Notes under the pieces: generated by a model | Told to the model about the DNA's origin: nothing | Database searches by the model: none | The model's input: only the letters and a program-made list of their open reading frames with translations | Source of the DNA: a virus | DNA length: 40,237 nucleotides | Reading direction: 5' to 3' (one strand) | IMG/VR virus record: IMGVR_UViG_3300005915_000045 | Coordinates: 1 to 40,237 of that record | Translations under genes and position numbers: made by a program | In this document: piece by piece, positions 24,835-31,321 of the stretch | How the letters are laid out: each line of letters opens with the position of its first letter | How positions within the stretch are numbered: the first letter of the stretch is position 1

Positions 24835-26565
24835 TTAATGAGGGATTTGTCCACCCTGTTCACCGAACATTGCTTTATGGACAGAAAAACCCTCCTCTTC
24901 GCCGGAATGTGAGTCAAAAGCACCCTGCTCTTGAAGGATTGCGTAGCCGATTGACGCTGCCATGATGACATCATCATGCTTTTTATCCATTGCCTCCGGC
25001 TTTCCCTTGCTATTTCGAACAAATGTGAACATCTCGTTGAGTATTGCCGCCGGGAATCCGGTGTCTTTTCGAAAGAACACCGCCTTGAGAGCTGCCAGCG
25101 AGAATGGTCTCGTAGCAGATGTTGTCTTCCACCCGAAGAACTTCGTCATTTTTTTAGTTATATCATCAAAGGACTTCCTATAATAGAGATTTATATACCC
25201 CATTTTCTCCAGCGCATCATTAACCCAGAGCCCGTCCTTGTTAACTTCGATTCCAAGCATCGCCCAATTATAAAATTTTCCGAGCTTGTAGGCCTCGGTT
25301 GCCAGTTCATCCGGCGCGACCTTCGATATATAAAGAGCATCGCACTCTTCTGTCTCGTGATTTATCACATATAGCACCTGGGAATCTCCGTGAGCCAGTC
25401 CTTCTGCCGTATCTCCTCCCACAATATACTTAGCCCCCTCTTTCGGCTGCTTAAATATTTCTAAACTCCCGGAGGATACCGGATTAAATTTCAATTCTCC
25501 ATTTGTATCGTGACCCATCTCACCTTTTTCTCCAGATTTAGCTGTCAATAAACACGAAGCAACCTTCGCCGTAGAGAAATATGTCTGTCCGGTAGATAAA
25601 AACGCCTCTTCTTCCGTGGTTGGGTACTCCTGCATCAGCGATTTCATCGCGTCCGGACTATTCTTACCACCGAACTGAAGCCATTTCATATAATAGTATG
25701 TGATTTCCTTGTCCGTAAGCTTATGTTCCACCTGATATGAGGCCCAATCTATCTCGCACTCGTCCATATCCGCTACTGGAATGTTCTCGTAAATCTTTTT
25801 CATCTCCATATCATCATACTGCCAGTTGTAGAAATGAGGTAAGAACTGCACCTGAGATATCTGAGGTGTTATTTTCTTTCGCGTCAGCCAATTCTGCTGG
25901 AACATCTCGTAGAATCGTCCGGCCATACCCTCGGCTGTACTCTCAATAAATATAAACCCGTCGAACGGTACAGTCGGGAAAGTACCACGCTCTACTTCCT
26001 CAGCTCTTTTCGGATAAGCAACGCAAAGCTTCGCGAACTCAGAAACGTGAACGTAATGATAGGTACCGGAACGCCCGGAAACAGCCACAGCGATACTCGA
26101 AGTGGAACCCTTTTCTGGTCCGTAGTCGATAACCACCTGCACCTTCCGAGCGGAGCGGTGATTGATTTTGAAAAAAGCTCCTTTAACATCGTCGGCCATG
26201 TTACGAAGAGCGAACTCCACCTTCTTATCGAAGATAGATGTAGCGTCCTCAACCTTATGGGCAATAACAATTGAGTCCTTATTAGGATTAAACAGTATCG
26301 AATCCAATATAAAAATGTCTATAAACGTAGTAAAGCCCAGCTGTCTGGACTTTAAAATCACATGCCTATGATAGGGACGTGGAATATTTATATAGTTATC
26401 GTAAAAATGCTTCTGGGCCCGGTTCATTTTGAACACCTGCTTATCCCCATCCTTTGTCACAATCCAGTATAGGTTCCGAAGTCTCCAGTCCTGGTTCTTT
26501 ATAAGGGACGGGTCCTCAGTCAGCTCTTCTACAATCCTATCGTTATGTTGCTTCTGAGTTTCCAT
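24835..26565 (-). CDS. terL: Terminase large subunit (576 aa)
   Basis: ATP-driven packaging motor plus nuclease. The ATPase part shows a variant Walker A ILKSRQLGFTT (70-80), Walker B-like YHYVHVSEF (170-177, with SE in place of DE), and the coupling motif FIESTAEG (206-213). The RNase H-like nuclease part has VGGDTAEG with Asp385, LGIEVNKDG with Glu440, and KKHDDVIMAAS with Asp531/Asp532. Total length is normal. Its start overlaps the upstream 77-codon gene by 23 bp. The GC content is noticeably higher than in the adjacent HNH gene. Confidence 0.95.
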   Translation of the reverse strand: METQKQHNDRIVEELTEDPSLIKNQDWRLRNLYWIVTKDGDKQVFKMNRAQKHFYDNYINIPRPYHRHVILKSRQLGFTTFIDIFILDSILFNPNKDSIVIAHKVEDATSIFDKKVEFALRNMADDVKGAFFKINHRSARKVQVVIDYGPEKGSTSSIAVAVSGRSGTYHYVHVSEFAKLCVAYPKRAEEVERGTFPTVPFDGFIFIESTAEGMAGRFYEMFQQNWLTRKKITPQISQVQFLPHFYNWQYDDMEMKKIYENIPVADMDECEIDWASYQVEHKLTDKEITYYYMKWLQFGGKNSPDAMKSLMQEYPTTEEEAFLSTGQTYFSTAKVASCLLTAKSGEKGEMGHDTNGELKFNPVSSGSLEIFKQPKEGAKYIVGGDTAEGLAHGDSQVLYVINHETEECDALYISKVAPDELATEAYKLGKFYNWAMLGIEVNKDGLWVNDALEKMGYINLYYRKSFDDITKKMTKFFGWKTTSATRPFSLAALKAVFFRKDTGFPAAILNEMFTFVRNSKGKPEAMDKKHDDVIMAASIGYAILQEQGAFDSHSGEEEGFSVHKAMFGEQGGQIPH

Positions 26566-26776
26566 CTTTTTTATTTTTTAGTTGATTAAAACCAAGCTCC
26601 GCTATAGCTAATAATCGTGCTTCTTCATCCTCGAAGTATCGTCTCTGCGCTCGAACTCCCTCCAACCTTTTGAATATCACAAAAAGAGATACTGATTCCG
26701 GCCGAGTATTTATCGGGTGGAACCTCTCAACAGTCGGAGTATTCTCGAACTCTTTGTAAAATTGATGCAACTTCAT
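26543..26776 (-). CDS. Small protein between terminase subunits (77 aa)
   Basis: Reads MKLHQFYKEFENTPTVERF, then SVSLFVIFKRLEGVRAQRRY and DEEARLLAIAELGFNQL, a basic/helical protein. It overlaps the terminase large subunit start by 23 bp and starts 4 bp after the small subunit stop, so it is translationally embedded. Not recognised as a known family. A packaging accessory protein is a reasonable guess from position. Confidence 0.65.
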   Translation of the reverse strand: MKLHQFYKEFENTPTVERFHPINTRPESVSLFVIFKRLEGVRAQRRYFEDEEARLLAIAELGFNQLKNKKDGNSEAT

Positions 26777-26780
26777 ATAT

Positions 26781-27236
26781 TTAAAAATCTAATTCCTTTT
26801 CCACATCCTGCACTTCTACAACCTCCTTCTTCACTTCCGAAGCGGTAGCATCTGCAACCGGTGCTACAACCGTTTGGTTTTCAATCTGCTGTAGGACCAC
26901 TGTGCGGAGCTTATTACCGGCTGCGGATGGGTCTTTATCTTTAGGCTGAGCATTAAATTTCGACCAAGCATTTCCAATTGCGTTCAGCGCTCCAATCAAA
27001 TCCTTATTAGAAAAGTCACTGAAACCCCTGGCCTTGAATTCGTGCATTGCTGCCAGGGCTAAATTATTAGAATCCACAGCCAAAGCAGTCATGGCATTGT
27101 GGAACCCAGGCTTGTTTTCAATATGTGATGAAACAGAATTGGCAACGTTCGGCGAGTACCCAGAGTTGAGTGCTATCTGTTTCTTAGTCTCTCCTTGACC
27201 ACCAAGAATTCTTTTAGCGTATGCCATTTGTTTCAT
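26781..27236 (-). CDS. terS: Terminase small subunit (about 151 aa)
   Basis: N-terminal helix-turn-helix (AYAKRILGGQGETKKQIALN, SGYSPNVANSVSSHIE) of the kind that recognises the packaging site. A helical middle follows (NALAAMHEFKARGFSDFSN-like, LIGALNAIGNAWSKFN), then an acidic Val/Glu-rich tail. Placement immediately before terminase large subunit fits. I prefer the ATG at 27236: it has GAGG about 8 bases upstream and leaves a ~27-nt leader. An in-frame ATG at 27263 coincides with the predicted transcription start and would be leaderless, adding nine residues. Confidence 0.82.
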   Translation of the reverse strand: MKQMAYAKRILGGQGETKKQIALNSGYSPNVANSVSSHIENKPGFHNAMTALAVDSNNLALAAMHEFKARGFSDFSNKDLIGALNAIGNAWSKFNAQPKDKDPSAAGNKLRTVVLQQIENQTVVAPVADATASEVKKEVVEVQDVEKELDF

Positions 27237-27269
27237 AGTTGAACCTCGTTGTTTTATAAACATATTCCT

Positions 27270-27298
27270 ATTATAGACGAAATCCGAAAACGTGTCAA
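27270..27298 (-). promoter_or_regulatory. Perfect sigma-70 promoter for the late (packaging) operon
   Basis: Minus strand TTGACA (27298-27293), exactly 17 bp, TATAAT (27275-27270). Both hexamers are consensus. The predicted start of transcription (~27263) lies at the edge of the terminase small subunit gene. The nearest iteron (27324-27332) lies just upstream of the -35, so an iteron-binding protein could control it. Confidence 0.9.
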
Positions 27299-27323
27299 AG
27301 CTTGGGTGCTAGATTTGTATCTC

Positions 27324-27708
27324 TAGGCATAACTCTGACATAACTATTTATAACTATTACCTAATCTTAGCGAATCAGTAGGCATAAGGTAGGCATAACA
27401 TAATACTTATGCCTTGTCAAAACGGCACTAACATTAGCCAAGAACCAGGGGGTTTAGGCATAAGGTCCCTGATTTGGAGAAAAGTTCTGTTCTACAGTAT
27501 ATAGCAATATTTAGCTATATAATATTCCAAAGAATTAGTTTTCTCTAAAATAGGGGGGTTATGCCTAAATAGGATTTGACTTGGCTAATATTAGCCCTAG
27601 AATGACCCTATTTGACAAGGCATAAGTATTATGTTATGCCTACCTTATGTCTTTCGGTGACTAATATTAGCCAAAAAAGCATAGGCATAAGAAATGGGGT
27701 TATGCCTA
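27324..27708. repeat. TAGGCATAA iterons (8 exact, 2 near-exact)
   Basis: Exact copies: 27324-27332, 27379-27387, 27390-27398, 27455-27463 and 27682-27690 in + orientation; 27559-27567, 27634-27642 and 27700-27708 as TTATGCCTA. One-mismatch copies: 27407-27415 and 27617-27625. Such clustered, mixed-orientation 9-mers are typical of initiator or regulator binding sites. Confidence 0.88.
27383..27649. repeat. Nested inverted repeat (267-bp dyad, 39-bp perfect arms)
   Basis: The arms 27383-27421 and 27611-27649 are exact reverse complements over 39 bp. Inside, around nearly the same centre (~27511), pair 27428-27442 with 27580-27594 (one mismatch), 27453-27463 with 27559-27569, 27477-27483 with 27539-27545, and at the middle TATATAGC (27498-27505) with GCTATATA (27514-27521). 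The 3' side also holds the 14-bp palindrome GGCTAATATTAGCC (27583-27596). Confidence 0.9.
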
Positions 27709-27799
27709 AAAAACCTAAAAATAAATTTTTTTAGACTTTTTTGAGTCAGTTTTTGATATCTGCTGGATGGAGGTAGGGGGAGATGTTTTAGATTTACTA

Positions 27800-27821
27800 G
27801 GGGTAGGGGGTCGGGAAGGGG
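27800..27821 (+). promoter_or_regulatory. G-quadruplex motif
   Basis: Four G-runs (4, 5, 3 and 4 G) separated by two-base loops TA, TC and AA on the plus strand, inside a wider G-rich tract starting near 27766. The short loops predict a stable quadruplex. Confidence 0.65.
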
Positions 27822-28191
27822 TAGACCCCTAGCTTCATTATAATGAAACAAAAAAAGAAGGAGTGCTACGCACAATCTATCAATGAGCCTGGAAGTCAAT
27901 CAAAAAAAATGATTGACATATATATAATGAGCCCAGACTCAAGCCTATCGGCGAGCCTTAAAAGGAAAGTCAACGAGATTTGTTTTTACATCCTTGGTAT
28001 AATTCCCCGCCCCCGCACCATAGCCCCAGCAATACCACCCCGCACCCTAGCACCTAAGCCCACGAATTGCCGACCTAGTCAAGCCCTCTAAAAATACAAG
28101 CCCACACAAGCCCCGCCACAGCACCGCAACAACAAAGCCGACCCAATACACTCACCACGAAAAGCCGTATTTAAAGGCTTTCATATAATAG

Positions 28192-28200
28192 TTATCCACA
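28192..28200 (+). promoter_or_regulatory. DnaA box (TTATCCACA)
   Basis: Exact match to the consensus bacterial DnaA box, in non-coding DNA, 10 bp upstream of the early promoter -35. It could recruit host DnaA to the origin or modulate early transcription. A single copy could arise by chance. Confidence 0.6.
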
Positions 28201-28209
28201 GCTAAAAGC

Positions 28210-28238
28210 TTGACAGGCACCGCCACATTTGATATAAT
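28210..28238 (+). promoter_or_regulatory. Perfect early promoter P1
   Basis: TTGACA (28210-28215), 17 bp, TATAAT (28233-28238), both consensus. The spacer end ATTTGA and the bases after the -10 are shared with the promoter at 33196. Transcription should start near 28245, which sets the first gene's start at 28276 rather than at an upstream in-frame ATG (28210) inside the promoter. Confidence 0.9.
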
Positions 28239-28275
28239 GATTACAGATAGACATTTAATAATTAACATAACTATT

Positions 28276-28659
28276 ATGTATTTAAAGAGAAAACACTTTT
28301 CAGAAGTGCTGAAAACAGCAGGACTGAAAGAAAAAAGGCTATTTAATAATAGCAACAGGATTGGAGGTTCTGGTAATGCTATGATTTTTTATAGCGGAGA
28401 AGTGATTTTTGAAGCTGAAAATGTAGCCTTAATATACATCAATACAATAATTGTATTGAAGCAAGGAGACAGGACGACACTTAATACCGACGGCTATCAG
28501 ACAATGACTAGCAAAAAATGGCTCAATCACGGCTTAGCTTTAACAGGCTTCAACCATTACATCCAGCAAAAGAAATTCAGTTGGTATATCGTGAACGGCA
28601 TAACAGGAGCTAAAAAACAGGATTACAGAGACAAAATAACATTAACAAAAACAAAATAA
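28276..28659 (+). CDS. Small early protein, paralogue A (127 aa)
   Basis: Start at 28276 (MYLKRKHFSEVLKTAG), downstream of the P1 promoter. It is clearly paralogous to the protein at 28874-29221: YLKxxHFxEVL, a central ALIYINTIIVLKQGD, then TLNTDGYQTMTSKKWLNHGL and a terminal WYI. The pattern 'a..Y.T.I....g....LnTdGW.T.TskkwiN' occurs in small phage and plasmid proteins of unknown role; I recognise the pattern but not a function. As the first early gene behind the strongest promoter it may be a takeover or regulatory protein. It adds a Lys/Thr-rich tail absent in its paralogue. Confidence 0.8.
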   Translation: MYLKRKHFSEVLKTAGLKEKRLFNNSNRIGGSGNAMIFYSGEVIFEAENVALIYINTIIVLKQGDRTTLNTDGYQTMTSKKWLNHGLALTGFNHYIQQKKFSWYIVNGITGAKKQDYRDKITLTKTK

Positions 28660-28691
28660 CTACAAACAACTAGACCAAGAGAATAGACCCC

Positions 28692-28716
28692 GAGCGGGTA
28701 AAATGTTTACCCGTTC
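28692..28716 (+). terminator. Hairpin after first early gene (terminator-like)
   Basis: GAGCGGGTAAA (28692-28702) pairs with TTTACCCGTTC (28706-28716), 11 bp with one G-U and a 3-base loop, followed by AAATTTATTCTTT. It could attenuate transcription beyond the first gene. It contains the GAGCGG motif found in other leaders here. Confidence 0.55.
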
Positions 28717-28740
28717 AAATTTATTCTTTAATATAAAACT

Positions 28741-28869
28741 ATGATTAAGCACAATCAATCAGACTGGAAAAAGAATCAGTCAAGACAATATAAAACCAAC
28801 CTAGCAGGCTATAAATTTACAACATTTTTATTGCTTGCGGTTGTTATCATTTTATTAACTAACATTTAA
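28741..28869 (+). CDS. 42-aa membrane peptide
   Basis: ATG at 28741, TAA at 28867-28869. The polar, Gln/Asn/Lys-rich N-terminal half (MIKHNQSDWKKNQSRQYK) is followed by one transmembrane helix (about 26-40, TTFLLLAVVIILL). It is placed between the two paralogous early genes. Function unknown; a small membrane effector is possible. Confidence 0.5.
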   Translation: MIKHNQSDWKKNQSRQYKTNLAGYKFTTFLLLAVVIILLTNI

Positions 28870-28873
28870 TTCT

Positions 28874-29221
28874 ATGAAGTATTTAAAAAACGAGCATTTC
28901 AACGAGGTGCTAAGCCTGGACAACCTAGACAAAGACAAGTTATTTCACCACCAAGAGCGGTTAAGCAGTAAAGCCATGCTATTTTCTAGCGGTGATAACT
29001 TGGCAATTGTCTACATCGATACAATCGTATTTTTGAAAGTTGGCAAGACTGTCACATTAAACACGGACGGCTGGCAGACACTGACTAGCAAAAAATGGAT
29101 TAATGAAGGCTTGAGCCTGGCGGGAATTAATGCCTACATGCACCGCGAAAACTGGACTTGGTATATCAGCCAGGACGGAACGAAAAAAGAATATCAAGAC
29201 GGTATGATAATAAAAAAATAG
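28874..29221 (+). CDS. Small early protein, paralogue B (115 aa)
   Basis: MKYLKNEHFNEVLSLDNLDK, then AIVYIDTIVFLKVGK and LNTDGWQTLTSKKWINEGL, ending WYISQDGTKKEYQDGMII. It aligns along its whole length with the protein at 28276-28659 and is slightly more compact. Retention of two diverged copies suggests separate targets. The gene is followed by a 62-bp repeat containing a strong hairpin. Confidence 0.8.
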   Translation: MKYLKNEHFNEVLSLDNLDKDKLFHHQERLSSKAMLFSSGDNLAIVYIDTIVFLKVGKTVTLNTDGWQTLTSKKWINEGLSLAGINAYMHRENWTWYISQDGTKKEYQDGMIIKK

Positions 29222-29283
29222 TATTATTGATTTATACCGACCTGGAGCGGTTCCAGGTTGGTAATAAGTTAATAAAATAACAT
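29222..29283 (+). repeat. 62-bp repeat with hairpin, copy 1
   Basis: Identical to 29879-29940. It contains ACCGACCTGG and CCAGGTTGGT, a 10-bp stem (one G-U) closing the loop AGCGGTT, and ends in the AATAAAATAACAT that precedes the start motif. It acts as an intergenic leader or processing element. Confidence 0.85.
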
Positions 29284-29290
29284 CAAAATT

Positions 29291-29458
29291 ATGACAATAA
29301 CAGAGTTTAAAAAGTATTTATTGATTGACAACCAATATAAGCTTTATAATGACGGAGTAATTTATAACACGGTAAACGATAAAGATATACCGCAATGGAT
29401 TTTCCAGCTTCGGGACTTCGTGCTAAAAAATAGCGACAAAATGGATTTAATAAATTAA
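29291..29458 (+). CDS. Small hypothetical protein (55 aa)
   Basis: ATG at 29291, TAA at 29456-29458. Reads MTITEFKKYLLIDNQYKLYN, then VNDKDIPQWIFQLRDF and a polar tail. Its codon use (GAC, GGA, CGG) resembles neighbouring early genes. No motif is recognised. It follows repeat copy 1 by 7 bp. The 90 bp after it hold only a weak hairpin (29481-29505). Confidence 0.55.
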   Translation: MTITEFKKYLLIDNQYKLYNDGVIYNTVNDKDIPQWIFQLRDFVLKNSDKMDLIN

Positions 29459-29548
29459 TAATAAACAAACGACACGAAATATATCGTCAGAATTGACGGC
29501 GATATAACTAAGGACGCGGAACTAATAATAAAATAACATCAAAAATGT

Positions 29549-29878
29549 ATGAATTACACAAAATTAATTGAGGAAAACAAAGACCAATTTAACGATTGGA
29601 AACAGCTTGACGATTTTATAAGTAATTACGAGGACGAAAACAACGAGCCGGACAGCCTAGAGGATAACATCACAGAATATGCCGACGGATTATGCCCGAT
29701 TTATTACAATGAAATTGTAAGCGAGTGGCAAGAAAATGCCGACGCACGAGGACTTGCCGACGAGCAGGGATTAATAGAGAATACCAAAGACCCGTATAAA
29801 ATCATGACCGCAGATTTATACTGTTATTATGACCAACAATTACGCGAGGATTACAACGATTTTATAAATTTACTATAA
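29549..29878 (+). CDS. Acidic early protein (109 aa)
   Basis: Strongly acidic (NYEDENNEPDSLEDNITEYA) with an ordered centre (GLCPIYYNEIVSEWQENADA) and tail MTADLYCYYDQQLREDYNDF. Highly acidic small early proteins are often DNA mimics or anti-defence factors, but nothing specific is recognised. Its ATG is preceded by AAAAATGT, the motif shared by eleven right-arm genes. Confidence 0.72.
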   Translation: MNYTKLIEENKDQFNDWKQLDDFISNYEDENNEPDSLEDNITEYADGLCPIYYNEIVSEWQENADARGLADEQGLIENTKDPYKIMTADLYCYYDQQLREDYNDFINLL

Positions 29879-29940
29879 TATTATTGATTTATACCGACCT
29901 GGAGCGGTTCCAGGTTGGTAATAAGTTAATAAAATAACAT
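29879..29940 (+). repeat. 62-bp repeat with hairpin, copy 2
   Basis: Perfect copy of 29222-29283, again directly after a stop codon and before the next start motif. Exact identity over 62 bp between non-coding segments 657 bp apart implies recent duplication or strong selection. Confidence 0.85.
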
Positions 29941-29949
29941 AAAAAATGT

Positions 29950-30099
29950 ATGAGAAATATGAGATATATTGAAATACACGAAAAGAAGACTAAAAAACTT
30001 GTAAGGATAGTTTTTTGTAGTAGTTTTGAAAAAGCAAAAGATTTGTTTATTCTAAAAAATGAACATAAAAATGTATATTGTAAAGATTCTATTATTTAA
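29950..30099 (+). CDS. 49-aa basic protein
   Basis: ATG at 29950 after AAAAATGT, TAA at 30097-30099. Reads MRNMRYIEIHEKKTKKLVRI, then VFCSSFEKAKDLFILKNEHK and a Cys-containing tail. The form (strand, turn, helix) suggests a tiny folded protein. Unlike its acidic neighbours it is basic and AT-rich. Not recognised. Confidence 0.55.
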   Translation: MRNMRYIEIHEKKTKKLVRIVFCSSFEKAKDLFILKNEHKNVYCKDSII

Positions 30100-30119
30100 T
30101 AAAATAACATAAAAAATGT

Positions 30120-30419
30120 ATGAGTAGATTAGGAACCTGGACGACTTACGACAGCCCGACAGAAAACAAGGCGGAAGCTTTGAAGTGGCTGGAAAAAGAG
30201 TTTAAAAAAATTGGTGGATTAGTCTGGAAAAAGACCAACCCCCACGAGTTTGGAAGCTACCCGAGCTTTGAGATTGACCAGCCTGAAGAGTTTGACGGAC
30301 TGGACAAAGACGACGACAGCGAGGACGGACTAGATTTACTAGGAGCTTTTGAAGACTGGCAAGATAAAGCCAACGAAGTGGAAGACAGGTATAGCGAAAA
30401 ATTTGGAGATTATTTATAA
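30120..30419 (+). CDS. Acidic hypothetical protein (99 aa)
   Basis: MSRLGTWTTYDSPTENKAEA then WLEKEFKKIGGLVWKKTNPH, and an acidic second half (GLDKDDDSEDGLDLLGAFED). The N-terminal half could form a small alpha/beta fold; the C-terminal half is helical and acidic. It uses the AAAAATGT start motif. Function unknown. Confidence 0.7.
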   Translation: MSRLGTWTTYDSPTENKAEALKWLEKEFKKIGGLVWKKTNPHEFGSYPSFEIDQPEEFDGLDKDDDSEDGLDLLGAFEDWQDKANEVEDRYSEKFGDYL

Positions 30420-30438
30420 ACTTGACAAAATAACCATA

Positions 30439-30533
30439 AAACAGAGCGACAGGAGCGAGTTTAAGCCATTTTAAATTGTTCCGGTTATGATTGGACCTTA
30501 ACCGGAGCAGTAAAAAGAGTTTAAATAACTAAC
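30439..30533 (+). ncRNA. Structured RNA element, type I copy 1
   Basis: A ~95-nt non-coding element closely related to 33017-33109. The stem TGTTCCGGTTA (30477-30487) pairs with TAACCGGAGCA (30499-30509). The flanks are nearly the same as in copy 2 (GAGCGACA..., TTTAAGCCATTTTAAATTG, GCAGTAAAAAGAGTTTAAA). Two base pairs differ between copies by double compensatory changes. Confidence 0.7.
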
Positions 30534-30543
30534 ATAAAAATGT

Positions 30544-30675
30544 ATGAAAGACAAACAAAAAAGACTGGACGCGATTTACCAGGACTTGCGACGAGAAGTT
30601 GGAAGCTCTACAATGGATTTAATAAACGAACTTGTCAATCTTGAGATTGAGATTGAGCAAGAGTGTAATAATTAA
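30544..30675 (+). CDS. 43-aa helical protein
   Basis: ATG at 30544 after AAAAATGT, TAA at 30673-30675. Reads MKDKQKRLDAIYQDLRREVG then TMDLINELVNLEIEIEQECN, probably a helical hairpin. It lies between RNA element copy 1 and a zinc-ribbon gene. Function unknown. Confidence 0.55.
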   Translation: MKDKQKRLDAIYQDLRREVGSSTMDLINELVNLEIEIEQECNN

Positions 30676-30690
30676 CTAACATAAAAATGT

Positions 30691-30912
30691 ATGAAAAACT
30701 TTAGCATTATACTCAACACAACAATTTTAGCCGACAATAAAGAAGAGGCTTTACAGGAATTGTTCAAACAAATTGAGCTTACAACGCAGGAAACACTAGA
30801 AACTTATTTAAGCGAGAATATAGTAGTTAAAGAAATTTGTAGCGGTTGCGGGATATCTTTAAATTTAGACGAGGAAAAAGAAGACGGAAAATGCGTTCAA
30901 TGCGATAATTAA
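30691..30912 (+). CDS. Small zinc-ribbon protein (73 aa)
   Basis: N-terminal half is beta-alpha (NFSIILNTTILADNKEEAL). The C-terminal half has a zinc ribbon, CSGCGISLNLDEEKEDGKC followed by VQC, giving two CxxC pairs. It uses the AAAAATGT start motif. It could bind nucleic acid or a host protein; the specific role is unknown. Confidence 0.68.
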   Translation: MKNFSIILNTTILADNKEEALQELFKQIELTTQETLETYLSENIVVKEICSGCGISLNLDEEKEDGKCVQCDN

Positions 30913-30928
30913 TTAATAATAAAAATGT

Positions 30929-31315
30929 ATGAAAAAAGTAAAAGAGTTTATCAAGGAACTTAAAAAACTTGACCCGGAGCAATATATTAATTTAGCCTGC
31001 GACGAGGAGTGGAACACGATTTTTACAGATGTAAAAGTGGAGCAAGACGGAGAGTTTGGAGCATTTGTGATGTTTGGATTATCCGGGAGCGAGGAGGAAA
31101 GCTACCAGGATGTAGTTGAGCACAAATTTGACCATAACCTGGAACCAGGAGAAGGTGAAGAGCAGTGCCCGAATTGTAATAGAGTTGTAAACGACAACGA
31201 GATTTACACCACCCACGAAGACAACGAGCACCCGGACAACATAACTTATTGTGTAAAGTGCCAGGAAGAGATTCTGATTGACCAAAGAAATAAGAAAATT
31301 AATAAACTAACATAA
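30929..31315 (+). CDS. Acidic protein with zinc ribbon (128 aa)
   Basis: The N-terminus MKKVKEFIKELKKLDPEQYI with LACDEEWNTIFTDVKV forms a small alpha/beta domain. The C-terminus carries CPNCNRVV ... YCVKCQEEI, two zinc-binding CxxC pairs. The centre is acidic (GLSGSEEESYQDVVE). It shares the start motif with its neighbours and ends 6 bp before the next gene. Function unknown. Confidence 0.72.
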   Translation: MKKVKEFIKELKKLDPEQYINLACDEEWNTIFTDVKVEQDGEFGAFVMFGLSGSEEESYQDVVEHKFDHNLEPGEGEEQCPNCNRVVNDNEIYTTHEDNEHPDNITYCVKCQEEILIDQRNKKINKLT

Positions 31316-31321
31316 AAATGT

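Larger units (their letters stand above)
27264..28275. other. 1-kb intergenic control region, candidate replication origin
   Basis: No convincing gene lies here. It separates divergent late and early arms. In order it contains the late promoter, TAGGCATAA iterons in a nested dyad (27324-27708), an A/T-rich stretch (~27705-27745), a G-rich tract with a G-quadruplex motif (27800-27821), the palindrome TTCATTATAATGAA (27834-27847), a strongly C-rich, G-poor tract (~28003-28150), a consensus DnaA box (28192-28200) and the early promoter (28210-28238). Iterons plus DnaA box plus A/T-rich DNA plus strand asymmetry is the usual content of a theta origin. Function is inferred. Confidence 0.7.

Noticed and set aside
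27645-27899. 84-codon minus-strand ORF overlapping the iterons
   Set aside because: Overlaps the inverted repeat and G-rich tract, and its Leu/Pro-rich composition reflects those tracts.
27913-27928. TTGACA close to TATAAT
   Set aside because: The spacer is only four bases, far from the ~17 needed, so it is not a promoter as arranged.
27843-28091. 82-codon plus-strand ORF in the intergenic region
   Set aside because: Its Pro-rich C-terminus simply follows the C-rich tract and the peptide shows no domain. It has no convincing promoter or start motif. It would be revived by a conserved homologue.
28210-28275. N-terminal extension of the first early gene from the ATG at 28210
   Set aside because: It would start inside the promoter, upstream of the predicted transcription start. 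The paralogue at 28874 begins where residue 23 would be.
28152-28355. 67-codon minus-strand ORF
   Set aside because: Antisense to the P1 promoter and first early gene; no promoter or leader.
30422-30427. TTGACA after the acidic 99-aa gene
   Set aside because: No acceptable -10 hexamer lies 15-19 bases downstream.
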